Positions 38,002 to 46,194 of a DNA stretch of 64,000 bases are shown here, in pieces. The notes beneath the pieces were generated by a model. The model was not told where the DNA came from and made no database searches. It saw nothing but the letters and a program-made list of their open reading frames with translations. The position numbers and the translations under genes were made by a program. How positions within the stretch are numbered: position 1 is the first letter of the stretch; each line of letters begins with the position of its first letter. Origin of the DNA: Enterococcus sp. 9E7_DIV0242 (lineage in GTDB: Bacteria; Bacillota; Bacilli; Lactobacillales; Enterococcaceae); contig NZ_CP147247.1 of the NCBI RefSeq assembly GCF_002140975.2, positions 310,001 through 374,000 on the forward strand, in the 5' to 3' direction.

Positions 38002-38184
38002 GTGATAGGATTTATCATTCTAATAGCGGAACAAGAGTATGAGAGAACTTTGACTAGTCTGAGTCGAGCTGAAGATAGGCTGTTCCTAATGAAAAGTTTG
38101 GAGGGCTGGTTTAGCTGTTGTACCGATTATGTTTATGAAGGAAAGACGCTTTATTCCGTAAGACGATTGATTTTAGAGAAATAA
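38002..38184 (+). CDS. Small hypothetical protein, uncertain
   Basis: A 60-codon frame from GTG with AGAGGG a few bases upstream. The product starts hydrophobic (MIGFIILIAEQEY) and continues charged, with a CC pair near residue 39. I do not recognise it and cannot exclude a chance open frame. It lies between a terminator and a cupin gene 47 bp downstream. Confidence 0.35.
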   Translation: MIGFIILIAEQEYERTLTSLSRAEDRLFLMKSLEGWFSCCTDYVYEGKTLYSVRRLILEK

Positions 38185-38231
38185 TGATTATCGGTCACAG
38201 TGATCGAATAGAAAAGAACGGAGGAACATAA

Positions 38232-38660
38232 ATGGCGAATGATTCATTAGATATACGAAAATTACAGGAGTCTATTTTTGTAAAAAAGGATGAAGGAACA
38301 GAGGTCAATTATTTTCTTTATCCAGAGTTTGAAATACATAAAAATGTTCTTACCGTAGGTGTTATTCAAGAGTGGCATACTCATACTGTTGTCGAGGAAG
38401 TCATCGTTTGCACAAACGGTGTGTTTCATGTTGAAACAATCGAGAACCATTCCATGTCCTCAGTGTGTGTTAAACCAGGGGATGTTGTTCGAGTAAAAAA
38501 CAGTGTCCATCGTTTGGTGAACAGTGGAGAGGCAGATGCGGAGTTTCTTGTCTTTCGTTTTGTTCCGGATGGCACGAATAAGCAGGAAATCATCAAGCAA
38601 GACAAATGTGTGTATACAGAAAACCAAATTCAAGATTTGCTGAAAAAAAGAGAAGAGTAA
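38232..38660 (+). CDS. Cupin domain protein
   Basis: A 142-residue single-domain cupin. The first motif, WHTHTVVEEVIVCTNGVFHVE, includes the metal-type residues HTH and E; the second, KPGDVVRVKNSVHRLVNSG, has the final His. The core of the metal-binding set (two His, Glu, His) is therefore present. The substrate is unknown. CGGAGG lies about seven bases before ATG 38232. About 190 bp of non-coding sequence separates it from the ROK gene. Confidence 0.78.
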   Translation: MANDSLDIRKLQESIFVKKDEGTEVNYFLYPEFEIHKNVLTVGVIQEWHTHTVVEEVIVCTNGVFHVETIENHSMSSVCVKPGDVVRVKNSVHRLVNSGEADAEFLVFRFVPDGTNKQEIIKQDKCVYTENQIQDLLKKREE

Positions 38661-38777
38661 AGCGAAAGAGTAGAGGGAAAATCGAACAAGAAGTAGTTTG
38701 TGGAAGAAGCAGTACAGGTTTATGAAATCTAGCTGTTCATCATCAAATCCTTGCGGTAGCAAAGAAATAGAAACTTC

Positions 38778-38815
38778 TTGTTTCATTTTTCATTTATGGT
38801 ATACTTATGAAACAA
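38778..38815 (+). promoter_or_regulatory. Promoter of the ROK operon with inverted repeats
   Basis: TTGTTT (38778-38783) and TATACT (38800-38805) have a 16-bp spacer. TTGTTTCAT (38778-38786) and ATGAAACAA (38807-38815) form an inverted repeat framing the promoter, and CTTATGAAA (from 38804) meets TTTCATAAG (38831-38839) further on. These are good candidates for autoregulation by the ROK protein. Confidence 0.55.
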
Positions 38816-38849
38816 ACTTATAAAAGAATCTTTCATAAGGGGTGAGAAG

Positions 38850-39824
38850 TTGAAAAGTGTACAACCAAAAAACATGAAAAAGTATAATGAGCGATTACTT
38901 ATTGAGTTTCTTTTATCCTGTTCAAATGCTACAAAGGCGGAAATTTCTGAAAAAACCGGGATGAGTATCACGACAGTGCGAACTCAGTTGCAGGCATTAA
39001 TGGATAAAGAGGCAGTCTGTACTATGGGAGAACCCGAATCGATTGGCGGGAGACCGGCTGAAAAATATGCCTTATCCAGTTCTTATGCGCCCTTTCTATT
39101 TATCGATTTCGGTTTTGCAAAATCGACAGTAATTGTTCAGTCCTTATCTGGAAAAAAATTAGTGGAACAAGTTCTTCGGACAGAACAGATAGAAGCAGTA
39201 ATCATTGCGTTATTGGATCAGTTTTCTCAAATTGAATTGATAGAGATTGCTGTGCCTGGAATACCAGTTGAACAGGGATTTCTCTATGGAGAAAATTTGG
39301 ATGAAAAGAAGACGTATCATTTCGATTTTCTGAGTCAAGTGAGCGAGACTATTTCTGTTGAAGTCATTAATGATTTAAATTTATGTGCATTTGGTCAGCT
39401 ACAGAAATATCCAGCTGTTGAGCACCTTGTCTATCTATCCTTTGGCGACTGCGTAGGGACAGGGATCATCATTGATCGCAAGCTTTATACCGGTTATCAA
39501 GCCTTTGCAGGAGAAATCGGGTTGTTAAACTACGAGGGCCATGTGATCGATGAATGGTTAAGAACTTCTGATGACAACCAAAGGGAAGCCGTCATTCGCT
39601 ATGTCCTTGAGCTGGTTTCTTTGCTGCTCAGTCCGCAGATGATCATTATTTCTGAATGTCGATTATCTGAAAAAGCAATCGAAATGGTGAGTGAAGAGGT
39701 CAATAAACGGATTTGGTCAGAGCAACAGATTGTGCTGACGAAAGAAGCAGAAGGAGATCGATTATCCGGAGCTTATCGTCAAGCTGTAAATAATTTTATG
39801 GAGAAGGGATGGACGGAAGCATGA
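38850..39824 (+). CDS. ROK family transcriptional regulator
   Basis: A 324-residue regulator with an N-terminal winged helix (ATKAEISEKTGMSITTVRTQL) and a ROK sugar-kinase-like domain (FIDFGFAKSTVIVQSL; DCVGTGIIIDRKLYTGYQAFAGEIG). The canonical ROK zinc cluster CxCGxxGC is not seen, so this is a divergent form without kinase signature. TTG start with AAGGGGTG ahead. It overlaps the following MFS gene by an ATGA junction, making a likely operon of regulator, transporter and DUF1349 protein for a sugar or glycoside. Confidence 0.8.
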   Translation: MKSVQPKNMKKYNERLLIEFLLSCSNATKAEISEKTGMSITTVRTQLQALMDKEAVCTMGEPESIGGRPAEKYALSSSYAPFLFIDFGFAKSTVIVQSLSGKKLVEQVLRTEQIEAVIIALLDQFSQIELIEIAVPGIPVEQGFLYGENLDEKKTYHFDFLSQVSETISVEVINDLNLCAFGQLQKYPAVEHLVYLSFGDCVGTGIIIDRKLYTGYQAFAGEIGLLNYEGHVIDEWLRTSDDNQREAVIRYVLELVSLLLSPQMIIISECRLSEKAIEMVSEEVNKRIWSEQQIVLTKEAEGDRLSGAYRQAVNNFMEKGWTEA

Positions 39825-41023
39825 GTAAGAAAAAAATAACTCTTTTTTTACTAGTGATTTACTTGACCTTTATCAGTTTAGGTCTCCCTGATTCAGTATT
39901 AGGCACTGCTTGGCCGGTGATGTATGATGAGTTTCATGTGTCCTCAGGAGCAGCGGGGCTGATTGCGATGGTCGTCGCGATTTGTACTGTTATTTCCAGT
40001 TTGAAGACCGTTGCATTGGTTCAAAGATTTGGCACAGCTCGTTTAGTGATTTTCAGTGTGTTGCTGACGGCTGTCGGTCTTTTGGGGTTTGGAGTAACGC
40101 AACAATATCTCTTTTTCGTACTGTTTGCCATTCCTCTTGGGCTAGGTGCTGGAGCGATCGATACAGCGTTGAATGATTATGTTGCTTTGCACTTTAAAGC
40201 TCATCACATGAATTGGCTACATGGTTTTTGGGGCATTGGGGCAACGTTGGGTCCTATGATCATGGGGACCGTTCTCCTGAGGCAATGGAGCTGGAGATCC
40301 GGCTATTTCTTATTAGGAGGACTCCAACTTATTGTAGTCATCGTATTGTTGTTTAGTTTGCCGCTTTGGAGAATGCCTTCTAAAACAGCCAAAGCAAAGC
40401 AATCAAATGAGGCAGCAGGAATGAGTATTCGAGAGACCTTACGCATTCCAGGGGTATGGTACTCTGTGCTGTCGTTCATCTTTTATGTAGGTATCGAGGC
40501 ATCGATGGGCTTGTGGGGCAGCAGTTATCTTATTCTGGTGAAAGGAACCACCGTTGGCCACGCCGGATTCATCGTTTCTGCCTTTTACGCAAGCTTGACG
40601 ATCGGCCGAATGGTCTCTGGATTTTTGACCTTTCGATTTTCTAACCGATTTATTCTATACATGAGTGAGGTGCTATTGCTAGTTGGTGTGTTCCTCATTT
40701 TCTTATTTGAAGGAAGCTTGGGAATTATTGGGTTTGCATTGACCGGCTTAGGCAGTGCCGCTATTTTCCCAACAATGCTTCATGAGACACCAACCCGATT
40801 CGGTGTCACTCATTCCGGTCAGGTGATGGGCGTACAAATTGGTTTAGCTTATATAGGAACTGCAGGACTGCCCTTCTTGCTGGGATTGCTGGGTGAAACC
40901 TTTTCTATGGCGATTTTCCCACCAATGCTAATGACCTTTGGGGTGATACTATTAGTTGCTACGATCAGAATTGAAAAAATAACAGAAAATAAGGAAAAGA
41001 GGGGAAAAAATGACAATTATTGA
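39821..41023 (+). CDS. MFS transporter, probable sugar permease
   Basis: A 400-residue, 12-helix transporter. It begins MSKKKITLFLLVIYLTFISL and has the fucose/glucose permease-like pattern (ALNDYVALHFKAHHMNWLHGFWGIGATLGP, in parts; LHETPTRFGVTHSGQVMG near 325). ATG 39821 overlaps the ROK stop codon as ATGA; an ATG at 39809 is also in frame. Cotranscription with a ROK regulator and a DUF1349 protein points to carbohydrate uptake, with the sugar unknown. Confidence 0.82.
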   Translation: MSKKKITLFLLVIYLTFISLGLPDSVLGTAWPVMYDEFHVSSGAAGLIAMVVAICTVISSLKTVALVQRFGTARLVIFSVLLTAVGLLGFGVTQQYLFFVLFAIPLGLGAGAIDTALNDYVALHFKAHHMNWLHGFWGIGATLGPMIMGTVLLRQWSWRSGYFLLGGLQLIVVIVLLFSLPLWRMPSKTAKAKQSNEAAGMSIRETLRIPGVWYSVLSFIFYVGIEASMGLWGSSYLILVKGTTVGHAGFIVSAFYASLTIGRMVSGFLTFRFSNRFILYMSEVLLLVGVFLIFLFEGSLGIIGFALTGLGSAAIFPTMLHETPTRFGVTHSGQVMGVQIGLAYIGTAGLPFLLGLLGETFSMAIFPPMLMTFGVILLVATIRIEKITENKEKRGKNDNY

Positions 41024-41594
41024 CAAACGACTATTTGACTGGTTAACGGAATCTTCTTGTGTCGTTAAGGAGAACGAGCTCCAAATGGAGGCAACAAAAA
41101 AATCAGATTACTTTATTCATCCGGAAACAGGAGAAAGCTCGTTGAATGCGCCTTTTTTGTATACAACAATCAGTGGCGATTTTACCATTCGTGCGAAAGT
41201 CACGCCTCAATTTAAGGAAATATATGATGCTTGCGGCTTACTGATTTATGATCGTGCGTCACTTTGGGGAAAATTATGTTTTGAATATACAGATATGGGC
41301 GTGAATGCTGTTGTTAGTGTGATCACTGATAAAGCTTCTGATGATGCCAACGGACAGTCATTGGTAAGTGACAATGTTTGGCTGCAAATTTCGAGAAAGG
41401 GACAGTTGTTTTCCATGCACTATTCTCTTGATGGAAAGGTATTTCGCATGGTGCGCTATTTCTCTCTACCATGTAATGAAGAAATCAAGGTTGGTTTCTT
41501 GGCCCAATCTCCTTTAGGTGATGGTGGCAGTCCCTTGTTCCAAAATATCTTTTTGGTAAATGAACCATTGACTGATATGAGACGAGGGGAGTAA
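41010..41594 (+). CDS. DUF1349 protein (concanavalin-like fold)
   Basis: A 194-residue protein without signal peptide. GDFTIRAKVTPQFKEIYDACGLLIY, in parts, then WGKLCFEYTDMGVNAVVSVIT and EIKVGFLAQSP match DUF1349, a jelly-roll domain related to concanavalin-like glucanases that is often found in sugar operons as a cytoplasmic protein. Enzymatic residues cannot be named. It overlaps the MFS gene by 14 bp, so it belongs to the ROK operon. Confidence 0.8.
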   Translation: MTIIDKRLFDWLTESSCVVKENELQMEATKKSDYFIHPETGESSLNAPFLYTTISGDFTIRAKVTPQFKEIYDACGLLIYDRASLWGKLCFEYTDMGVNAVVSVITDKASDDANGQSLVSDNVWLQISRKGQLFSMHYSLDGKVFRMVRYFSLPCNEEIKVGFLAQSPLGDGGSPLFQNIFLVNEPLTDMRRGE

Positions 41595-41722
41595 ATCATA
41601 GAGAAAAGCCTGAACCATTTATCAAATTCCTAGCGAACTATGCATCTAAAGAGAGTAACGGACAAGGCAACACTCTCTCCGAAGGTTGAGAAGAATAAAG
41701 ATATAGAAACAGTTTTTTTGCT

Positions 41723-41779
41723 AAAAAGCCGAAATTCACCAAAAATCATGAAGCATTTTTGGTGAATTTCGGCTTTTTC
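41723..41779. terminator. Strong bidirectional terminator
   Basis: A near-perfect ~25-bp stem (AAAAAGCCGAAATTCACCAA with its complement) around a 7-nt loop, with T and A tracts on both sides, lies between the ROK operon and the convergent ohr gene. Confidence 0.88.
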
Positions 41780-41882
41780 TTTTCTTATATAATCATTTTG
41801 TCACAGTCTAAAGTCTATAAAAACTTGAAACTAAACACCTTAATTTTAGCTGTTTTAAATTATCTGATACATCAAAGTTATT

Positions 41883-42284
41883 TTATACAAGCGCAAGTTC
41901 TACATCGATATTTCCGCGTGTTGCTTTAGAATATGGGCAAAAGTCATGTGCTTTTACTAAATAGTCTTTCGCGGTAGCTTCATCAAGTCCTTCAATATGA
42001 ACATCCATGACTACACCGATTTGATAGCCCCCATCATCCGTTGTATAAAGTGAAACACGAGCTTTTACTGTTGTTTCTGCTTCAATATTCCCTTCCTTTA
42101 AAACATGTTGCAAGGCACCGTTGAAGCAAGAAGCATATCCAGCGGCAAATAATTGTTCTGGGTTGGTACCTTCCGCATGAAGTCCCGGTGGTGTGATTTT
42201 CATGTGCATAGTTCCATTAGGAGCTTCTACATAACCGTCTCGTCCACCGTGGTTTGTCATAGCTGTTTCGTACATTTTCTTCAT
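41883..42284 (-). CDS. ohr: Organic hydroperoxide resistance protein, Ohr/OsmC family
   Basis: Thiol peroxidase that reduces organic hydroperoxides. The 133-residue protein has the two redox cysteines of Ohr: Cys53 in YASCFNGAL and Cys116 in HDFCPYSKAT, with the supporting Glu in GTNPEQLFAAGY. The CxxxxxAT second site marks Ohr rather than OsmC. GGAGG on the minus strand lies before ATG 42284. No ohrR-type gene adjoins; the nearest MarR-like gene is the partial one at the window end. Confidence 0.88.
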   Translation of the reverse strand: MKKMYETAMTNHGGRDGYVEAPNGTMHMKITPPGLHAEGTNPEQLFAAGYASCFNGALQHVLKEGNIEAETTVKARVSLYTTDDGGYQIGVVMDVHIEGLDEATAKDYLVKAHDFCPYSKATRGNIDVELALV

Positions 42285-42721
42285 CTAAATTCCTCCGTCC
42301 TATTCCTTACCTCTATTCTATTGCTTAAATAGCTTTCATTCAATCAATTTGACTTGTAATATGTACGTGAAAATTAGATGGATCAACAAAAACTGAATAT
42401 AAAATAACGATTGTAATCATCAGTACACGAGTATGGGTGTTTCGTCTTTAGCATTAAAATTTGAGTTAGCAGAACAGGACTAACTATTATTTTATAACTT
42501 ATCTAGCTTGCTTTAAGGTTCCTTGACTATGCTTTCTTAAAGGTAGAAGGATTATGGTTCAAAAAATGATACACGCTTTCTTATCGTTGGAAAATAGGAT
42601 ACTATTAGAGGGAGTATGGTGACCAACATTTTTGATTCATCAAGATAAATGGTTCGCTAGGTGCGCCCTTTATTTTACCATTATGTGAGTCAGTTGCACC
42701 TTAATTTGGGAGGGGAAGCAG
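42285..42721. other. 437-bp intergenic region between ohr and the APH gene
   Basis: I see the divergent promoter region of ohr and the APH leader, but no confident boxes. Two short frames (starting near 42554 and 42616) lack support. AGGTGC and GCACCT near 42660-42700 form a weak inverted repeat ahead of the APH gene. I saw no OhrR-type TACAATT site. Confidence 0.4.
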
Positions 42722-43525
42722 ATGAAGAAGACACTTTTTGGTGGACGAGCAGATAAAATCTTTAAGCAGGCAGATACAGTAGTACGGCCTACAAATCGTT
42801 GGACAAAGAATGTTCACACATTCTTGCATTACCTGAAAAACAAAAAAATAGCGTTTGTTCCAACACCTATAAGTTTGATGGAGCAGGAAGAAGTCGTTTC
42901 TTTTATGCCAGGAAAGGTATACAACGAGCCATTACCGGCATCGTTTTTCACAGATGAATTGATTGTTTCAGCTGCACAACTGCTTCGTGATTTTCATGAG
43001 GCTGGATCAGATTATGTGGATCGACTGACAGGTACAGAGGAATGGATGCTAGCTGTAACAGAAAAGCCGGAAGTAATGTGTCATGGGGATTTTGCTCCAT
43101 ACAATGTGACTGTTAATGACGGGAAAGCAGTGGGAATGTTTGATTTTGATACATTGCATCCAGGAAGTCGCATAGAGGACATTGCGTATGCTGTTTATCG
43201 TTGGGTTCCCTTCTATGATGGAAACCAAAGTACTGAAAAAGCTCAGAATACTTGGAGGCGCTTTCGATTGTTTATTGATGCGTATGGACTTGAGGCTTCT
43301 GAAAAAGAGCAGCTGCCTGCTGCAATGGTAAAAAGATTGGATCAGTTGATTGCATTTATGAAGAGGGAAGCAGAAAAGGGAAATAGTGACTTTAGAAGGA
43401 ATATCGAAGAGGGACATCTTGATAAATATAGGATTGATCGCATATATATTAGTGAGATGAAGGCAAAGATGCTTCGGATAATGAACGATCCTTCTGTTTT
43501 GATAGAGGAGGACAACAGATGTTGA
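42722..43525 (+). CDS. Aminoglycoside phosphotransferase family kinase
   Basis: A 267-residue APH/choline kinase-like protein. The catalytic loop is VMCHGDFAPYNVTV (Asp as base, Asn for metal) and the metal site GMFDFDTLHPG near 140. The N-terminal ATP lobe is short: there is a loose TLFGGRADKIFKQ start and no clear lysine block. Members of this group phosphorylate aminoglycosides, sugars or other hydroxyls; resistance cannot be inferred. GGGAGGGG precedes ATG 42722. Its last 7 bp overlap the start of an HD gene, so the two are translationally coupled. Confidence 0.78.
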   Translation: MKKTLFGGRADKIFKQADTVVRPTNRWTKNVHTFLHYLKNKKIAFVPTPISLMEQEEVVSFMPGKVYNEPLPASFFTDELIVSAAQLLRDFHEAGSDYVDRLTGTEEWMLAVTEKPEVMCHGDFAPYNVTVNDGKAVGMFDFDTLHPGSRIEDIAYAVYRWVPFYDGNQSTEKAQNTWRRFRLFIDAYGLEASEKEQLPAAMVKRLDQLIAFMKREAEKGNSDFRRNIEEGHLDKYRIDRIYISEMKAKMLRIMNDPSVLIEEDNRC

Positions 43526-44502
43526 TTCAGGATGAGTTGTATGGAAGTTACTTACTTGAGGATGTTCTGGTCGACTTATTGGAGAGTGACGAGGTACAGC
43601 GGTTGAAGGATGTTCATATGGCAGGAGCTGCTTGTCTGGTCAACCCGGCATGGAATGAAACCCGTTATGAGCACTCGGTGGGTGTTATGTTGTTGATTCG
43701 TCGTCTTGGCGGGTCGTTGGAGGAACAAATCGCCGGGCTTCTTCATGATATCTCACATACAGCCTTTTCCCATTTAATTGATTTTGTTCTGAAAAAGGAG
43801 AAGTAGGATTTCCACGAAGAAATCAAAGCAGAATGGCTTCAAGGAAGCTCGATCCCAAGTATTCTTTCAAAGCACGGATATGAGTATACGCAATTATTGT
43901 TGGATGATTCGAAATGGTTTCTGTTGGAACAATCGGTACCGGATTTATGTGCAGATCGGATCGATTACACCTTGAGAGAAGTTCATCGTTACTTTGATGT
44001 TGCGCTTGAGGAAATCCATGCGTTTATCAGTCAACTTGTTGTCAACGAAGGAAAAGTCTGTTTACGTGATCTGCATTCAGGAGAATGGTTTGTCCGCCAG
44101 TATCGGAAAATCGTGATTGATTTTTTCTATGATCCATTGAATGTATTTAGCCATGAAATTGTTGGGAAAGTACTTTCTTACGCTATAGAGGCTGGCGAAA
44201 TTACTCTATTCGATTTGATGCAAACGGATACGGAGGTTTGGGAAAAAATACAAGCAATCAGTGATCCTGAAATTGTTGATTTCTTGACGCTGCTCACTAC
44301 CCCGATTATTTTTGAGCGGGTTGACGAAAATGGGCCTTATGACGGCTTTCAACGGAAAAAAGTGAGGTATGTAGATCCATTGGTACTTAATCAAGAGAGA
44401 TATGTTAGAGTATCTGAGTGTTCCGTAGAAGCTAAAAGAATAATTGAAGCTACATTGGTGGATGGCAATAAGGGCATCTATTTTAAGTATCGCAATAATT
44501 AG
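43519..44502 (+). pseudogene. HD domain phosphohydrolase interrupted by in-frame TAG
   Basis: The frame of 328 codons is open except for a TAG at codon 96 (43804-43806). The first part has the HD signature: His in YEHSVGVML, then LLHDISHTAFSHLID. After the stop the same frame resumes with DFHEEIKAEWLQ and continues through DLCADRIDYTLRE to a natural stop at 44502. All parts align with an ordinary HD phosphohydrolase with no other damage, so a point mutation (or sequencing error, or readthrough) is likely. The intact version would have ~327 residues. GAGGA precedes ATG 43519, inside the APH gene end. Confidence 0.75.
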
Positions 44503-44544
44503 TTAGTCATTACATGTACTAAGAATAAGAATGGGGGAGCAAAT

Positions 44545-45396
44545 ATGGAAATAGTCTATATGTCGATGAATTTAGAACAGTTACCTGTACAGGCCTATGA
44601 ACCACTAGAGGTGACTGTTTGTAATATCTATAATAATAAGTTTCAACAAATTCCACAGTCCGTTTTTAAAATGACAAATTTACATGAGTTAAACATCTCA
44701 GCAAATCAGATTACGACGATTCCAAGTGAAATCGCTCTATTAAGTAAGCTACGGTCCGTAGATTTTGGGCACAATCAAATTGAAGAACTGCCGGAAAGCT
44801 TCTTTTCGTTATCTGAGCTGAAAGAGTATGTGTATCTACATAATAATCAGCTAAAAGAAATTCCTGATCTGTTTGATAAAACCAATAAGATTGAATATCT
44901 AAACTTGAGTGACAATCAACTAGAAAAAGTACCAACTAGCATCGGTACGTTGAAAAATCTACTTGAATTGAGAACTATGAACAACTGCCTTAAAGAGCTT
45001 CCGGAATCGCTGAGCGAGACGATCGAATTAAGAGAGCTTCATTTACGAAACAATCAACTGCAATATCTTCGTTTTGATAGACTTCAGTGGCATAAATTGC
45101 GTGTACTTGACGTTGAGGCAAATCAAATTGCTGACATTTCGCTTGATTTTTCTGTATTAAAAAATCTACAAAGGCTCAATCTGAGACAGAATGCGTTGAC
45201 TGAGCTGCCAAAATCTATTGGACAAGCGAAGGGATTGATTGAGCTCGATTTAAGAAGTAATGAATTACAAAGCTTACCAATAGAGCTGATGGAGTTGCAT
45301 CAGCTGAAACGTCTTGATCTACGTTGGAATCATAAGCTTGTAAAGCCTAATTGGTTAAATGAGCTGAAAAGCAGAGGATGTATTGTTTATATGTAA
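44545..45396 (+). CDS. Cytoplasmic leucine-rich repeat protein
   Basis: A 283-residue protein made almost wholly of about ten LRR units of ~23 residues (ITTIPSEIALLSKLRSVDFGHNQ and similar, in parts; LTELPKSIGQAKGLIELDL). The consensus LxxLPxxIGxLxxL is the bacterial/plant-type intracellular class. It has no signal peptide, no membrane segment and no wall anchor, so it is probably cytoplasmic. GGGGGAG precedes ATG 44545. The ligand is unknown. It follows the broken HD gene by 42 bp. Confidence 0.82.
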   Translation: MEIVYMSMNLEQLPVQAYEPLEVTVCNIYNNKFQQIPQSVFKMTNLHELNISANQITTIPSEIALLSKLRSVDFGHNQIEELPESFFSLSELKEYVYLHNNQLKEIPDLFDKTNKIEYLNLSDNQLEKVPTSIGTLKNLLELRTMNNCLKELPESLSETIELRELHLRNNQLQYLRFDRLQWHKLRVLDVEANQIADISLDFSVLKNLQRLNLRQNALTELPKSIGQAKGLIELDLRSNELQSLPIELMELHQLKRLDLRWNHKLVKPNWLNELKSRGCIVYM

Positions 45397-45447
45397 GAGG
45401 GAGATGCGTTGATTAGGAGAAAACAGTTACTTTTTACAGCGTATTAA

Positions 45448-45478
45448 TTGACTTAAAGTGGGCTCGAAGGTGTATACT
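45448..45478 (+). promoter_or_regulatory. Promoter of the 86-residue hypothetical gene
   Basis: TTGACT (45448-45453) and TATACT (45473-45478) have a long 19-bp spacer. TTGTTATG and CATACAACAA form an inverted repeat just downstream, near the ribosome site at 45507. Confidence 0.5.
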
Positions 45479-45520
45479 TATTGTTGTTATGTATTTCATA
45501 CAACAAAGGAGGAGATGCAT

Positions 45521-45781
45521 GTGTCTGGAGCGCTAAAATCAATTGAGGGATCTGTTCAACGAAAAGTGGCTGTTCATTTTTCTTTTTCAAACCGCAATCT
45601 TTATTTGATCCCTGTTAAGGAAGAGTTCCAGGAAAGTCTGATTGTTCCGCTGGATAAGATTGCTGTTGCTTGTAATGATACGAATGTTCAATTAACCTTT
45701 GTGGAATCTGACAGCTGTTATGAATTTTCGTTTAGCACGACACATATGAATCGGAACTTATGGAACCGATTGAGCCAATAA
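45521..45781 (+). CDS. Small hypothetical protein
   Basis: An 86-residue protein, beginning MSGALKSIEGSVQRKVAVHF and rich in beta-prone residues, with Cys pairs near 54 and 68. I do not recognise it. GGAGG lies eight bases before GTG 45521. An ATG at 45515 and an earlier frame opening are less likely. A promoter with an inverted repeat precedes it and a terminator follows, so it is a short independent unit beside the IS21 insertion. Confidence 0.6.
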   Translation: MSGALKSIEGSVQRKVAVHFSFSNRNLYLIPVKEEFQESLIVPLDKIAVACNDTNVQLTFVESDSCYEFSFSTTHMNRNLWNRLSQ

Positions 45782-45830
45782 AAATAAGCGTTAGGACAGA
45801 AGTAGTTATTCTGCCCTAACGCTTATTTTG
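45781..45830. terminator. Bidirectional terminator
   Basis: AAAATAAGCGTTAGG and CCTAACGCTTATTTT form a long stem with CAGAA/TTCTG extending it around a short loop, and T and A tracts on both sides. It lies between the 86-residue gene and the split XRE gene, which are convergent. Confidence 0.85.
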
Positions 45831-46194
45831 GTCAAAAGGGTTGTTACTTGCTCGTGTTACAACTCCGTCTTGCGCTGAAACACAATGCCTGAACGCGGTT
45901 GTTCTTATTTCAGTGTTCCCCCGTGAAAAAAGCATTCGTACACTGCTTCGCTTCGGTATAAAATTTCTTCGTATCCTTGAAACCAATCTATCGATCCAGT
46001 TACTTTGCAGTTATACAAATAGTCGCCGTTTTGGTAAAAAGTGGGCCCTCTATATGGAAATTTGGCGGAAACGGAGAGTAGTTGTTTATGCTAGTTTAAA
46101 AAGGGGCCACTTTTCATAGAAACGATGGTTGAAAAAGGGACCACTACTAACTCACAATAAGTAAAGAATCAATTTACTTATTGGAGGTCTTGGA

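Noticed and set aside
45841..46119. 92-codon plus-strand frame left of the IS21 element
   Set aside because: It crosses the IS boundary and lies opposite the true 3' part of the split XRE gene.
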